Made by a program: the position numbers and the translations under genes
Shown: positions 25,101-36,374 of the stretch, piece by piece
How the letters are laid out: the number at the start of each line of letters is the position of its first letter
How positions within the stretch are numbered: the first letter of the stretch is position 1
The notes under the pieces: model-generated
Seen by the model: only the letters and a program-made list of their open reading frames with translations
What the model was told of the DNA's origin: nothing
The model's database searches: none
Assembly: GCA_023150875.1 (NCBI GenBank)
Contig: JAKLKC010000038.1
Span: forward strand, 1-64,000
Direction: 5' to 3'
DNA from: Myxococcota bacterium
Lineage (GTDB): Bacteria; Myxococcota_A; UBA796; UBA9615; JAKLKC01
DNA: 64,000 nt

Positions 25101-25939
25101 GCGGCGATCCCCACCGCCGCGTACCGGTGGAGCCGCACCTTCAGTCGCGCATCCACCAGGAGCACCCCCCGCTCGGGCACCTCTCGCCACTTCTCCTTCG
25201 GGCAGGGGCGCTCCGAGGCGAGCATGACGCCGGCCGTGCCGGTGGACGTCCCGCATCCCGCCCCGGATGCGGACGCGGCACCTCCGGACTCGACCCGGTA
25301 GTGGAGGTCCCTCCCCAGCCGGTGGGCCAGCAGGACCCGGCCGTCGGTCAGCACGAAGTTCAGCGAGGTCGGCGTCGGGCTCCCCGCACGCCGGGACACA
25401 TCCCGGAGGCTCTCCGAGAGGCGCGCGCACGCCCCCACCGTCGCCGCGGCGGGGAGGGAGTCCCCGGGGCGGTCCAGGTCGACTCCCGCCCGCCGCAGCT
25501 CGGTCAGGACGAGGAGGAAGACCCGCTCGCTGTCGGTCTCCCCCTTCAGGATCCCCCGCAGGCCGTCCCCGATCCCCCGCTCCACCTCCTCCCGCACCCG
25601 GTGCCACCCCTCGACGGTGCCGTTGTGGGCGAAGGTCCAGCGTCCGTGGTGGAAGGGGTGGCTGTTGCGCTCGTGCACCTCCCCCACCGTGGCCTTGCGG
25701 ACGTGGGCGACCACCGTGCGGGAGGCCACTTGCCCGCACAGGGCCGTGAAGGCGTCGTCCCGGAACGCCGGGTCCACCCCCCTCACCACCCGGGGACAGG
25801 GATGGCCGTCGGCGTAGTACGCCACCCCCCAGCCGTCGGGATGTTCACGGCTCTGGACCCTCAGGGCGTTCTCGCAGTCGACGAGGGACCGGCGCAAGGC
25901 GCCCGCCGCGCTCCCGTGATAGGCGAAGAGTCTGCACAA
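25097..25939 (-). CDS. Class II glutamine amidotransferase (YafJ/EgtC-like)
   Basis: A 280-residue protein starting M-Cys-Arg-Leu-Phe; the Cys2 is the N-terminal nucleophile of class II amidotransferases, with H-x-N-G-T-V (AHNGTVEGWHR) and NSHPFHHGRW segments following. The start codon is TTG (25939-25937), which is fixed by the catalytic cysteine immediately after it. It probably hydrolyses glutamine or a gamma-glutamyl amide; the acceptor domain is absent, as in YafJ and EgtC. It overlaps the downstream lipoprotein gene by four bases. Confidence 0.85.
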   Translation of the reverse strand: MCRLFAYHGSAAGALRRSLVDCENALRVQSREHPDGWGVAYYADGHPCPRVVRGVDPAFRDDAFTALCGQVASRTVVAHVRKATVGEVHERNSHPFHHGRWTFAHNGTVEGWHRVREEVERGIGDGLRGILKGETDSERVFLLVLTELRRAGVDLDRPGDSLPAAATVGACARLSESLRDVSRRAGSPTPTSLNFVLTDGRVLLAHRLGRDLHYRVESGGAASASGAGCGTSTGTAGVMLASERPCPKEKWREVPERGVLLVDARLKVRLHRYAAVGIAA

Positions 25940-26169
25940 GGTCTTGGGCTGGAGGGCGACGCCGTGACCCGGCGGGCTTCACGGACCCGCGCCGCAGGCG
26001 ACGTCCCCTCGCCCGATCCTATCGACCGGATCCGCGCCGGACAACACCCCCGCGAAGGCGCCTCCCGTCTTGCGCGCCGGCGGCCCCGCATCCAGAATCG
26101 CCCCGCGTACCCGGCGCGGCTCCCCGCGCCCGCACCCGCGGGTCCCACGCCCCGCCGCTCCGGCTCCCC

Positions 26170-26517
26170 ATGCCTGGACTGCCCAACATCGGTTTCGGCG
26201 AGATGGTGGTGATCTTCGCCATCGCGCTGGTGGTGATCGGTCCGCGCAACCTCCCCGACGTCGCCCGCACCCTCGGGCGCCTCGCCGCCCAGGCCCGGCG
26301 CGCGGCGGACGAGCTGCGCTACGGGCTGGAGAGGGAGGTCCAGATCGAGGACCTCAAGAAGACGGCGCGGGAGATCGAGGCGGACGTGCGGTCGGCCACC
26401 GAGCTCGGGGCGGGGCGACGGCTGCCCCCCGTGCGCCCCGCGGGGGAGCCGGCGGCGGGCGGGGAGGAGTCGGAGCCCCAGGCGGAGCCGCCCGGTCCAG
26501 GATCGGGGACCCGGTGA
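26170..26517 (+). CDS. tatB: Twin-arginine translocase subunit (TatA/TatB family)
   Basis: A 115-residue protein: one N-terminal transmembrane helix (GFGEMVVIFAIALVVIGPRNLP), the Gly/Pro hinge, then an amphipathic helix (DVARTLGRLAAQARRAADELR) and a polar Gly/Pro-rich tail. The length and the E in GFGEM are typical of TatB rather than TatA, but TatA and TatB are hard to separate by sequence. It acts in the inner membrane to export folded Tat substrates. Its stop overlaps the tatC start by four bases (GTGA). Confidence 0.85.
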   Translation: MPGLPNIGFGEMVVIFAIALVVIGPRNLPDVARTLGRLAAQARRAADELRYGLEREVQIEDLKKTAREIEADVRSATELGAGRRLPPVRPAGEPAAGGEESEPQAEPPGPGSGTR

Positions 26518-27443
26518 GCGATCCCGGCGCCCCCGGTGGCGTCCCCCCGGCCCCGCGCCGCACGCCCGCCGTGCCCCAGGTGGCGCGGGCCCCCGGCAGC
26601 CGGGCGCGGCTGGAGGCCGAGGCCGCCGCCGCCCGGGCCGCCCGCCGGCGGATGGAGCAGGAGGAGGTGGAGTCCCACTCCATGACCGTGCTCCAGCACC
26701 TGGAGGTGCTGCGGTTCCGCCTGATCCGGATCTTCGTCGGGGTCCTGGTGGGCTTCGTCGTCCTCGCCCCCTTCGGCACCGACCTGCTGCGGGTGTTCAT
26801 GGCCCAGGCGGAGCGGTTCTTCCCCTCGGGCGCCGGGTTCAGCTTCGTGACCCTCCAGCCCCAGGAGCAGTTCATGACGGCGCTGAAGGCGTCCTTCTAC
26901 GCCTCGCTGCTGCTGTCGGGGCCCTGGTCCTTCTACCAGGCGTGGGCCTTCGTCGGGCCGGGCCTCTACCGGCGGGAGAGGCGGGCCGTCCTCCCCGTCG
27001 TGGTCGCCTCGTACGGCCTCTTCATCACCGGCGGGGTCTTCGCCTACTTCACGGTCCTCCCCTTCACCAACGGCTTCTTCCTGGAGTCCCTGCTGCCGAA
27101 CGTGATCGCCCAGCTCAGCATCGGGAACTACCTGACCTACTGCGCCATCACCCTCTTCTCGATGGGGGCGGTGTTCCAGATCCCCCTCGTCCAGGGCCTC
27201 CTCGCCCGGGCGGGCGTCGTGTCCGTGGCCCGGCTCCGGAGCGCCCGGCGCTACATGGTCGTGGCGATCTGGCTGGTGGCGGCGGTGATCACCCCCCCCG
27301 ACGTCCTGTCCCAGAGCCTCCTCGCCGGCCCGATGATGGTCCTGTACGAGGTGGGGATCCAGTGGGCCCGGGTCCAGGAGCGCCGGCGGATCCGGGCCGA
27401 GGCGGAGGCCGAGGCCGACCTGATGGCGGACGTCGAGGCCTGA
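26514..27443 (+). CDS. tatC: Twin-arginine translocase subunit TatC
   Basis: A 309-residue protein with a long basic N-terminal extension (1-58) before the typical TatC start (MTVLQHLEVLRFRLIRI). Multiple transmembrane helices follow, including SGPWSFYQAWAFVGPGLY and YFTVLPFTNGFF segments characteristic of TatC. TatC is the receptor that recognises twin-arginine signal peptides. GTG at 26514 overlaps tatB. Pairing with tatB in one transcript matches a minimal Tat locus. Confidence 0.95.
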   Translation: MSDPGAPGGVPPAPRRTPAVPQVARAPGSRARLEAEAAAARAARRRMEQEEVESHSMTVLQHLEVLRFRLIRIFVGVLVGFVVLAPFGTDLLRVFMAQAERFFPSGAGFSFVTLQPQEQFMTALKASFYASLLLSGPWSFYQAWAFVGPGLYRRERRAVLPVVVASYGLFITGGVFAYFTVLPFTNGFFLESLLPNVIAQLSIGNYLTYCAITLFSMGAVFQIPLVQGLLARAGVVSVARLRSARRYMVVAIWLVAAVITPPDVLSQSLLAGPMMVLYEVGIQWARVQERRRIRAEAEAEADLMADVEA

Positions 27444-27466
27444 CGGACCGTCCCGGCCCTCGTCCT

Positions 27467-28456
27467 TCAGGCCGCGTCCGCCTCGTCGGGACCGCCGCCG
27501 GTGGCGGGCCGGGAGGGGGGCGGCGGGCGGACGCCCACCTCGGCCTCGGCGCGACGGTTGTAGTAGTCCCACGCGGCCCGGAAGGGGCGGGCGGCGTGGT
27601 AGGGCAGCTTGGCGCCATGTCCCAGCACCAGCGCCCAAGCGCCGGCGCGGCGGTCCAGGACCCGGACGTCCCGCTCCCGGATCGCCTGGAACAGGGGACG
27701 GTCCCGCGGGGTGGCGACGGCGACCCGGCCCAGCTCGCCCAGGACGTGGCCGTCGCTGCCCGCCACGGCCCCCTTGCCCTGCTCCCGGGCCAGGGCGGCG
27801 GAACGGGCGTTGCCGGACTCCACCTCCTCGCCGTTGAGCACCTCCACGGCGTCCAGGTGGGCGACGTCGGCCCGGACGTGGCGGAATCGCTCCCGGGCGC
27901 TCATGTAACCGTTGAGCCCCGCGGCGAATGGGTGGGCCGCCGCCGTCAGGGCCGGGGCGCCCGCCTTCCGGAGCGCCTCCAGGAGGTCGGCGCTCCAGAG
28001 GGCCGACGGCGCCGTGGGGGTGAACCCCCGCCTCTGGTTCGGCCGGACCACCCCCTCGTAGAAGTCCACCAGGGGCTCGATCTCGTCGAACCACACCAGC
28101 AGGTGCACCCGCTCCTGGGTCGTCAGCTCGATCCCCGGCAGGATCCGCTCCCGGGCGTCGTCCCCCGCCCGTCGCCACGCCTCCACCGCCCCGGAGATCA
28201 CGTTGTGGTCGGTGATCCCCACCCGCACTCCCAGGGCGTCGGCCCGGCGCAGCGCCTCCTCCGGCGTGGCCCGACCGTCGGAGTGGCGCGTGTGGAAGTG
28301 CATGTCGGTGAGGCGGAAGTCGTTGGGGTCCACACCCGCGGCGTGGAGGCTCTCCCTCAGGACCGGGACCGGCAAGGCTCTCCTCGGCGCGGCAGCGGCG
28401 GGCCGCGAACGGCGGGCTGGAACGGGACCGTCCGGCCCCGGGGCGGGAACGCGCAA
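27467..28456 (-). CDS. PHP-domain metal-dependent phosphoesterase
   Basis: A 329-residue protein with the PHP (polymerase and histidinol phosphatase) motifs: DMHFHTRHSDGRATPEE near 51, GITDHN, PGIELTTQE, AAHPFAAGL and SGDGH-type GSDGHVLGE. It should bind a trinuclear metal site and cleave a phosphoester; the substrate is unknown. The start is uncertain: TTG at 28456 gives the full ORF, but an internal TTG near 28379 with AGGAGA upstream also fits and would remove about 26 residues. Confidence 0.85.
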   Translation of the reverse strand: MRVPAPGPDGPVPARRSRPAAAAPRRALPVPVLRESLHAAGVDPNDFRLTDMHFHTRHSDGRATPEEALRRADALGVRVGITDHNVISGAVEAWRRAGDDARERILPGIELTTQERVHLLVWFDEIEPLVDFYEGVVRPNQRRGFTPTAPSALWSADLLEALRKAGAPALTAAAHPFAAGLNGYMSARERFRHVRADVAHLDAVEVLNGEEVESGNARSAALAREQGKGAVAGSDGHVLGELGRVAVATPRDRPLFQAIRERDVRVLDRRAGAWALVLGHGAKLPYHAARPFRAAWDYYNRRAEAEVGVRPPPPSRPATGGGPDEADAA

Positions 28457-28551
28457 GCACCCGCAATGGCGAGTGTAAGTCCTGGTCGGGTGAAGTCAAA
28501 CGGGCCGCGCCGGGCGGGCGCGGCGCCTCGCCGGGCGCCCCGTCCGGCCGC

Positions 28552-28980
28552 TCAGAACTCGTAGAACAAGGGCTCGAACCGGCGCGCGTCGATGTGCGCC
28601 TGGATCCGCCTCGCCAGGTCGGAGGGCGGATCCACGAAGCGCATCCCCATGCCCGCGGGCAGTCCGGTGGAGCGGTTCTCCTCCCGCACCCAGGCGACCT
28701 CGGTCTCCACCAGGCTGGGCTCCTCCCCCAGGAGGGAGAGCTCGATCCACATCCGCTCCCCGGGCTCGAAGGGCGCCTCGGTGGCGACGAAGATCCCCCC
28801 CTCGCTGATGTTCTCGCTGAAGCCGACGTAGAAGTTCGAGTGGGAGCGGAGCTCGACCTTGACCTCCAGGGGCGCTCGGGAACCGTCCCGGGTCCCGTCG
28901 CCCGTCCCGGCCACCCCCGCGCTCCCCACCGCGCCCACGACCCCGTTCGCGCTCGTCTCCGTGCCAGGAATGGCGGACAT
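28552..28980 (-). CDS. PilZ-domain protein
   Basis: A 142-residue protein with a disordered Gly/Ser/Thr-rich N-terminus (1-38) and a PilZ barrel of the type common in Myxococcota ([19 protein letters not shown], then [17 protein letters not shown], then [17 protein letters not shown]). The classic RxxxR motif preceding the barrel is not obvious, so c-di-GMP binding is uncertain. Family members regulate motility or adhesion. ATG at 28980. Confidence 0.85.
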   Translation of the reverse strand: MSAIPGTETSANGVVGAVGSAGVAGTGDGTRDGSRAPLEVKVELRSHSNFYVGFSENISEGGIFVATEAPFEPGERMWIELSLLGEEPSLVETEVAWVREENRSTGLPAGMGMRFVDPPSDLARRIQAHIDARRFEPLFYEF

Positions 28981-29159
28981 CGCCGGACCTTCCGGAAGGC
29001 GCCCTCTCCTCCTGCACGCTCATCGGACGGTGCCGACGTGACTTGAAGGCGGCCCGCCGCGGGTGTGGCTCCAGGCCCCTTCCCCCGGTCCTTGCCCGCC
29101 GGCGCCGCGGTCCGATACGATGGCTCGGGAGGGCAGGCATCGCCGCCCGCTCGTGCCGC

Positions 29160-30647
29160 TTGTCCCAGACGCTCTCCATCGTCGTCCCGGTCTACAACGA
29201 GCGCCCCACCCTCCTCTCGGCGCTCTGCCGCGTGCTGGCGGTCGACCTGGACGACCTGGGACTGCGCAAGGAGATCGTCCTCGTCGACGACTGCTCCACC
29301 GACGGCTCGGGGGAGATCGTCGACGCCCTGGACCGGGACCCCGCGGCCACCCTGGAACCCCACCTCCGACGCCACGGGCTCGATCCCCGGAAGGCCCTCG
29401 CCGGGGTGAGCGTGCGGGGCGTGCGCCACCCCCGCAACCGGGGCAAGGGCGCCGCCCTCCGCACCGGCTTCGCCCGGGTCACCGGCGAGTTCGTGGTCGT
29501 CCAGGACGCCGACCTGGAGTACGACCCCCGGGACTACCCCGCCCTCCTGCGCCCCCTGCTCCGGGACCAGGCGGACGTCGTCTATGGCAGCCGCTTCCTC
29601 GCCGGGGAACGGCGCGTGCTCTTCTTCTGGCACTCCGTGGGCAACCGCCTGCTCACCCTCCTGTCCAACGCCGTCACCGACCTGAACCTCACCGACATGG
29701 AGACGGGTTACAAGGCGTTCCGCGCCGACGTCCTCCGCACCGTGCGCCTCACCAGCGAGCGGTTCGGCTTCGAGCCCGAGATCACCACCAAGATCGCCCG
29801 CATGCGCTATCGCGTGTACGAGGTCCCCATCAGCTACGCGGGTCGGGACTACGCCGCGGGCAAGAAGATCACCTGGAAGGACGGGGTGGAGGCCCTGTGG
29901 TGCCTGCTGCGCTACGGCCTCGGGGACGACTTCGCCGAGGGCGCCGCGAGGGAGCGGGCCCTCCAGCAGACCAGCGGCATGGTCCGCTTCACCCAGGCCC
30001 TCTGGGAGGCGATCCGGCCCCACGTCGGCCACTCCATCGTCGAGGCCGGCTCGGGCCACGGGCCCCTGACCCCCTACCTGGCGGGCCGGGGGGACCTGGT
30101 GGCCTCGGACGTGGACCCCATCGCCCTGCGCCGGCTGGCCTCGGTGTACGCCCTCCACGACCACGTCCGGATCGTCCGCTGGGACGTGACGGAGCCGTTC
30201 CCGGGGGGGCTGCCCGGCGACGCCGACACCCTGGTGTGCGTGAACGTGCTCCAGCACGTCCAGGACGACCTCGCCGCCCTGCGCCGGGCCCGGGAGGTCC
30301 TCGCCGCCGCCCGGGGCCGCCTGGTGCTGCTGGTGCCCGCCCACGAGGGGCTCTACGGCGAGGCGGACCGGGCCATGGGCCACCACCGCCGCTACGGGCG
30401 CGCGGGGCTCCGGCGCCTCCTCTCCGAGGCCGGCTTCGAGGTGGAGCGCCTCAAGTGGTTCAACCTGGCGGGGCTGCCGGGCTGGTGGGCCAACTCCCGG
30501 CTCCTGGGGCGCTCGGAGCTGGGGGGCGGCCTGCTGACCGCCTACCGCGCCTTCGCGGGCGCGTGGCTGTCGCTGGAGGGGAGGGACGGGCCGCCGGTGG
30601 GCCTGTCGCTGATCGCCGTGGCGCGCCCGCGGGCTGGCGCTCCTTGA
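29160..30647 (+). CDS. Glycosyltransferase family 2 / methyltransferase fusion
   Basis: A 495-residue two-domain protein. Residues 1-280 are a Dpm1/DPG-type GT2 ([31 protein letters not shown], then [16 protein letters not shown] and YGSRFLAG). Residues 290-495 are a class I SAM methyltransferase ([44 protein letters not shown]). It may build and cap a glycolipid on polyprenyl phosphate. TTG at 29160 is chosen because GT2 sequence begins there; a TTG at 29043 would add 39 atypical residues. No clear ribosome site supports either. Confidence 0.78.
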   Translation: MSQTLSIVVPVYNERPTLLSALCRVLAVDLDDLGLRKEIVLVDDCSTDGSGEIVDALDRDPAATLEPHLRRHGLDPRKALAGVSVRGVRHPRNRGKGAALRTGFARVTGEFVVVQDADLEYDPRDYPALLRPLLRDQADVVYGSRFLAGERRVLFFWHSVGNRLLTLLSNAVTDLNLTDMETGYKAFRADVLRTVRLTSERFGFEPEITTKIARMRYRVYEVPISYAGRDYAAGKKITWKDGVEALWCLLRYGLGDDFAEGAARERALQQTSGMVRFTQALWEAIRPHVGHSIVEAGSGHGPLTPYLAGRGDLVASDVDPIALRRLASVYALHDHVRIVRWDVTEPFPGGLPGDADTLVCVNVLQHVQDDLAALRRAREVLAAARGRLVLLVPAHEGLYGEADRAMGHHRRYGRAGLRRLLSEAGFEVERLKWFNLAGLPGWWANSRLLGRSELGGGLLTAYRAFAGAWLSLEGRDGPPVGLSLIAVARPRAGAP

Positions 30648-30668
30648 TCCGCTTGGGATCCAAGCCGA

Positions 30669-32362
<1,694 letters not shown>

Positions 32363-32366
<4 letters not shown>

Positions 32367-32893
32367 CCCGCCGCCTCCTCGGGGGGGGCGAGCTCCACCA
32401 GGACCTGCCCGCCGTCGACGGTGCCCCCCGGGACGACGGCGATCCGCGCCACCCGCCCCGCCACCGGCGCCTTGAGCTCGTTCTCCATCTTCATCGCCTC
32501 GATCACCACCAGCCCCTGGCCCGCCGCCACCGCCTGGCCCTGGGTGACCAGCACCGCCACCACCTTCCCGGGCATGGCCGAGCGCACCGTCGTGGGGCCC
32601 GCGGCCCCTCGCCCCCCCGCCAGCCCGCCCAGCCGCCGCCGCCTCTCGTCCACGGCCACCGCCCGGTAGGCGACACCCCGCAGCACCAGGTCGAAGCCCT
32701 CGGGGCCCGCCCGCCAGGACACCTCCGCCGAGCGGTCCGAGTGCAGCAGGGCCAGCGTCGCGGGGCCCAGATCCGTCGCCTGGACGGGGAACCCCCTCCC
32801 GTCCAGCAGGAACGTGAACCGCCCCTCCTCCCCCGGGACGACCTCCACCTTCGCGGTCCGTCCGGAGATGGTGACCTCGTAGAGCCACTTCAC
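32363..32893 (-). CDS. Biotin carboxyl carrier protein domain protein
   Basis: A 176-residue protein. The N-terminal half (1-100) is a small beta domain like the BT/linker region of propionyl-CoA carboxylase alpha subunits ([24 protein letters not shown]). The C-terminal 75 residues are a biotinyl domain with the EAMKMEN biotinylation motif. GTG at 32893 is two bases after the biotin carboxylase stop; its own stop overlaps the mutase start. It carries carboxyl groups for a biotin-dependent acyl-CoA carboxylase. Confidence 0.88.
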
Positions 32894-32895
32894 CG

Positions 32896-34410
32896 TCAGC
32901 GCCCCCTTCCCAGGACCCGGAGCCGGCCCGCCAGCGGCCAGGCCGCCGTGGGCGCGGATGCGGCGGCCGGCGCCACCGCCCGCTCCCGGCGCCAGGCCAG
33001 CAGCGCCGCGGCCAGGAACGCCTCGTCGGGGGGCTCGGGGGCCGTGTCCGCCCCCCGGGCGGCCCTCCCCGGGATGAAGTCCGTGGCGTAGACCCCGGAG
33101 CGGAAGACCGGGTCGTCCATCACCGACAGGAAGAACGGGATGGTGGTGGGGATCCCCACCAGGTCGAACTCGGTGAGGGCCCGCCGCATGCGCGCGATGG
33201 CCTCGTCCCGGTCCCGACCCCAAGCGGAGAGCTTGGCGATCATCGGATCGTAGTGGATGGGGACGGCGTAGCCCGGCCGGATCGCCCCGTCGACCCGCAC
33301 CCAGGGGCCCTCGGGGAGGGTGACGGCCTCGATCCTCCCCGGGGAGGGCACGAACCCCGCCTCGACGTCCTCGGCGTAGATCCGGCACTCGATGGCGTGG
33401 CCGTGGCGGCGGACGTCCTCCTGGCCGAAGGGCAGGGCCCGGCCGGCGGCGACGTCGAGCTGGGCCTTCACCAGGTCGATCCCCGTCACCCACTCCGTGA
33501 TGGGGTGCTCCACCTGGAGGCGCGTGTTCATCTCCAGGAAGTAGAAGCTCTGGTCCCGGGCGTCGTACAGGAACTCCACCGTCCCGGCGCCCCGGTAGCC
33601 GATGGCTCCCGCGGCCCGGGTGGCGACCCGGGTCATCTCCGCCCGGACCTCCTCGGGGAGCACCGGGCACGGCGTCTCCTCGATCACCTTCTGGTTGCGG
33701 CGCTGCACCGAGCAGTCCCGCTCGAAGAGGTGGAGGTGGTGCCCGTGGGTGTCCGACAGCACCTGCACCTCGACGTGGCGGGGCCGGACCACCAGCTTCT
33801 CCATGTACACCCGGTCGTCGCCGAAGCTGCTCCGGGACTCGGAGCGGGCGCCCCGCAGGGCCGGCCCGATCTCCGCCTCCGACTCCACCCGGCGCATGCC
33901 CTTGCCACCGCCCCCGGCGCTGGCCTTGAGCATGACGGGGTAGCCGATCCCCGCCGCCACCCGCGCCGCCTCCGCCTCGTCGGCGAGGGGCTCGTGGGTG
34001 CCGGGCACCACCGGGACCCCGGCGGCGATCATCGTCCGGCGGGCGTCGACTTTATCGCCCATGGCCCGCATCGCTGCGGCGGTCGGCCCGACGAAGACGA
34101 GCCCCGAGTCCTCCACCGCTTGGGCGAAGTCCGCGTTCTCACTCAGGAACCCGTAACCCGGATGGATGGCCTCGGCCCCTGCGCGGCGGGCGGCGTCCAG
34201 CACCACCTCCCCCCGGAGGTAGCTCTGGGCCGAGGCCGCCTTGCCGACGCAGAACGCCTCGTCGGCGAAGCGGACGTGCCGGGCGTCCCGGTCGGCCTCG
34301 GAGTAGATGGCGACCGTGGCGATCCCCATCTCGCGGCAGGCGCGCATCACCCGCAGCGCGATCTCGCCCCGGTTGGCGACGAGGATCTTCCGGAAGGGAG
34401 GGTTGGGCAT
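32896..34410 (-). CDS. Biotin carboxylase (acetyl/propionyl-CoA carboxylase subunit)
   Basis: A 504-residue ATP-grasp enzyme opening [18 protein letters not shown]. It has the [10 protein letters not shown] glycine loop, [33 protein letters not shown] and [13 protein letters not shown] motifs of biotin carboxylases. It carboxylates the biotin of the adjacent BCCP using ATP and bicarbonate. The carboxyltransferase subunit is not in the window. The unit with BCCP and mutase points to a propionyl-CoA to methylmalonyl-CoA to succinyl-CoA route. ATG at 34410. Confidence 0.93.
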   Translation of the reverse strand: MPNPPFRKILVANRGEIALRVMRACREMGIATVAIYSEADRDARHVRFADEAFCVGKAASAQSYLRGEVVLDAARRAGAEAIHPGYGFLSENADFAQAVEDSGLVFVGPTAAAMRAMGDKVDARRTMIAAGVPVVPGTHEPLADEAEAARVAAGIGYPVMLKASAGGGGKGMRRVESEAEIGPALRGARSESRSSFGDDRVYMEKLVVRPRHVEVQVLSDTHGHHLHLFERDCSVQRRNQKVIEETPCPVLPEEVRAEMTRVATRAAGAIGYRGAGTVEFLYDARDQSFYFLEMNTRLQVEHPITEWVTGIDLVKAQLDVAAGRALPFGQEDVRRHGHAIECRIYAEDVEAGFVPSPGRIEAVTLPEGPWVRVDGAIRPGYAVPIHYDPMIAKLSAWGRDRDEAIARMRRALTEFDLVGIPTTIPFFLSVMDDPVFRSGVYATDFIPGRAARGADTAPEPPDEAFLAAALLAWRRERAVAPAAASAPTAAWPLAGRLRVLGRGR

Positions 34411-34537
34411 GGGGCGCGGATTATACCGACGCGCCGGGCCGGTGGCCATGCCGGGGGCGATGGGGCGAGCCCCCTTCTTTGACGTCGCGCCAGGCGGCGG
34501 CGTAGGGTGACCGGCGCACCCGACCCGAGGATCCGCC

Positions 34538-35323
34538 ATCCGCCCCCTCGTCCCCCTCGCCGCGCTCCTCCCCGCGCTCCTCGCCGCCGCGCCCCCTCCG
34601 GCCGCGGGCGACGGGGCGCCCCCGGACCTGCCCGTGGTCCAGCTCTCGGGGGATCCCGCCCTGGACCTGCTCCGGCGGATCGCCCGGGAGGGGCGGGACG
34701 AGGCCGGCGCGCTGCGGGACTTCGAGGACCTGGTCGCCCTGGGCGCCGGGGCGGTGCCGGCCCTGGCTGGCGTTTACGCCGACCCCGCCGCCCCCGGGGA
34801 GGAGCGCTGGGTCGCCGCCCGGGCCCTGGGCCGGATCGGGGGAGGCGAGGCGCTGCGGGCCCTCAAAGAAGGGCTGGCGCGGTTGCCCGTGCTCGACCGC
34901 CTGGCCGCCGCCACCGCCCTCGGCGACCTCCGCGACCCCGCCGCCGCCGCCGACCTCGCCGCCGCCCTCGCCGATCCCGCCCTGGCGGTGCGGATCTGCG
35001 CCGCCGACGCCCTGGCCGCCTTGGGTCCTCGGGCCCCCTTCGACGCCCTCGCCCGCGCCCTGGAACGGTCCGGGGAGCCGGCCGGAGGGCGGGATCCCCT
35101 CCGGACCCACCTGGTGGCGGCCCTGGGCGCCACCGGGGATCCCCGGGCGCTCGGCCCCCTGGTGGAGGCCCTGGACGACCCCGATCCCGAGGTCCGGGCC
35201 GCGGCGCTGCGCTCGCTGCCCTCCCTGGCCCGGGGCGCGGGGCGGGTCTCCCCTCCCTCGGGGACGGAGGGCGCGGAGCGGTGGAAGGCGTGGTGGGCCG
35301 AGTCCGGAGGGAGCCCGCGGTAG
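34538..35323 (+). CDS. Secreted HEAT-repeat protein
   Basis: About 260 residues: helical HEAT repeats (ALRALKEGLARLPVLDRLAAATALGDLRDPAAAADLAAALAD, then ALDDPDPEVRAAALRSL) preceded in the same frame by a signal-peptide-like segment (RPLVPLAALLPALLAAAPPPAAG). No ATG, GTG or TTG lies between the upstream stop (34508) and the GTG at 34634, so to retain the signal peptide translation would have to start at a rare ATC (34538), which is preceded by GAGG at a good distance. Otherwise the protein starts at the GTG at 34634 and lacks a leader. Role unknown; divergent from the carboxylase operon. Confidence 0.6.
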   Translation: MRPLVPLAALLPALLAAAPPPAAGDGAPPDLPVVQLSGDPALDLLRRIAREGRDEAGALRDFEDLVALGAGAVPALAGVYADPAAPGEERWVAARALGRIGGGEALRALKEGLARLPVLDRLAAATALGDLRDPAAAADLAAALADPALAVRICAADALAALGPRAPFDALARALERSGEPAGGRDPLRTHLVAALGATGDPRALGPLVEALDDPDPEVRAAALRSLPSLARGAGRVSPPSGTEGAERWKAWWAESGGSPR

Positions 35324-35332
35324 GGGAAGGCC

Positions 35333-36253
35333 TCAGCGCCGGCCGCCGCCGAAGTGGAACCCGAAGGAGAGCACGCAGCGGCCGAGCTTGATGCGGTCGC
35401 CGGTGCGGAGGCGCGAGGTGGAGACGCGACGGCCGTTCACCCAGGTGCCGTTGGTGGAGTTGAGGTCCCGCAGGTAGACCTCGTCGCCGAACACCTCGAT
35501 GATGGCGTGGCGGCGGCTGACGTCGCTGTCCCGGACGACGAGGTCGGTGTTGAGCCGGCCCAGCAGGATGGCGTCGGAGTCGAAGCGGTACACCAGCCCG
35601 CGGTCGGCGCCCTCCAGGACCTCCAGCACGATCTCGAAGCGGGTCTCCCTCTGCCGGTGCGAGTCCCCCGACTCGGTGCCGCTCAAGGGGATCTCCTCGG
35701 TGTCCGCGTCCAGGGGGGCCGCCGAGCGCGTCCGCCCGATCCCCAGGTCCACGGGCCCGCCCACCACCACCGAGCGCATCCCCCGCAGGGGAGAGCGGAT
35801 CTTCGCCGTCTGCTCGCTGGCGGGGCGCGGCGCCTCCTCGTCCTCCCCCGCCTCCTCCGCCAGGGCTTCGAAGCGCAGGAGGGTCTGGCCGATCTTGAGC
35901 TCGCAGGTGCCGGGGAGGGTCGCCTCCGCCACCTGTACGCCGTCCACGAAGACGCCGTTGGTCGAGCCGAGGTCCATCACCTTCCACGCCCCCTGCTCGA
36001 AGGAGACGATGGCGTGGATCGACGACACCTCGGAGTCTCCGAGGATCACGTCTCCCACCTGGCGGCCGATGACGGTCCTCCCCCCGTCGAGGGGGACGAC
36101 CTGCCCGGCCTTCTCTCCGGTGAGGAACCTGAGTTCAGCGCGCCCGACCAAGCGACTCAAGTCCCGGGTGGTTCCGAAGGAGGCGTTGCGGGGCCACCGT
36201 CCCCTCGTGGTGGATGCGCCCCCAGGATAGGCCACCCCCACCGTCGGACGCAA
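35333..36253 (-). CDS. Tandem FHA-domain protein
   Basis: A 306-residue protein with two FHA domains (pThr-binding): one around 45-130 (GRQVGDVILGDSEVSSIHAIVSFE, DLGSTNGVFVDG) and one around 220-300 (GRLNTDLVVRDSDVSRRHAIIEVF, DLNSTNGTWVNG). Residues 135-215 between them are charged and probably unstructured. Such proteins recruit phosphorylated partners of Ser/Thr kinases, abundant in Myxococcota. The start is uncertain: the full ORF begins at TTG 36253, but an internal TTG nearer the first domain is possible. Confidence 0.85.
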   Translation of the reverse strand: MRPTVGVAYPGGASTTRGRWPRNASFGTTRDLSRLVGRAELRFLTGEKAGQVVPLDGGRTVIGRQVGDVILGDSEVSSIHAIVSFEQGAWKVMDLGSTNGVFVDGVQVAEATLPGTCELKIGQTLLRFEALAEEAGEDEEAPRPASEQTAKIRSPLRGMRSVVVGGPVDLGIGRTRSAAPLDADTEEIPLSGTESGDSHRQRETRFEIVLEVLEGADRGLVYRFDSDAILLGRLNTDLVVRDSDVSRRHAIIEVFGDEVYLRDLNSTNGTWVNGRRVSTSRLRTGDRIKLGRCVLSFGFHFGGGRR

Positions 36254-36289
36254 GGCGCGCCCCGAGGATCCCGGAGGCCAGAACGGACA

Positions 36290-36322
36290 CCGCGCGGCCA
36301 GCCTCCAGGGCCGGCCGCGCGG
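36290..36322 (-). terminator. Terminator-like hairpin downstream of pilA
   Basis: Perfect 10-bp stem CCGCGCGGCC/GGCCGCGCGG with a 13-base loop, about 50-85 bases after the pilA stop on the minus strand. No T-tract. Confidence 0.45.
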
Positions 36323-36374
36323 GTCGCGGCTCAGCGTTCGGCGCCCACCCCCTGGGGAAGGGCGCCGGTCGAGA

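Noticed and set aside
26319-30386. A 1355-residue minus-strand open frame
   Set aside because: It overlays tatC, PHP, PilZ and the glycosyltransferase in another frame and has no domain.
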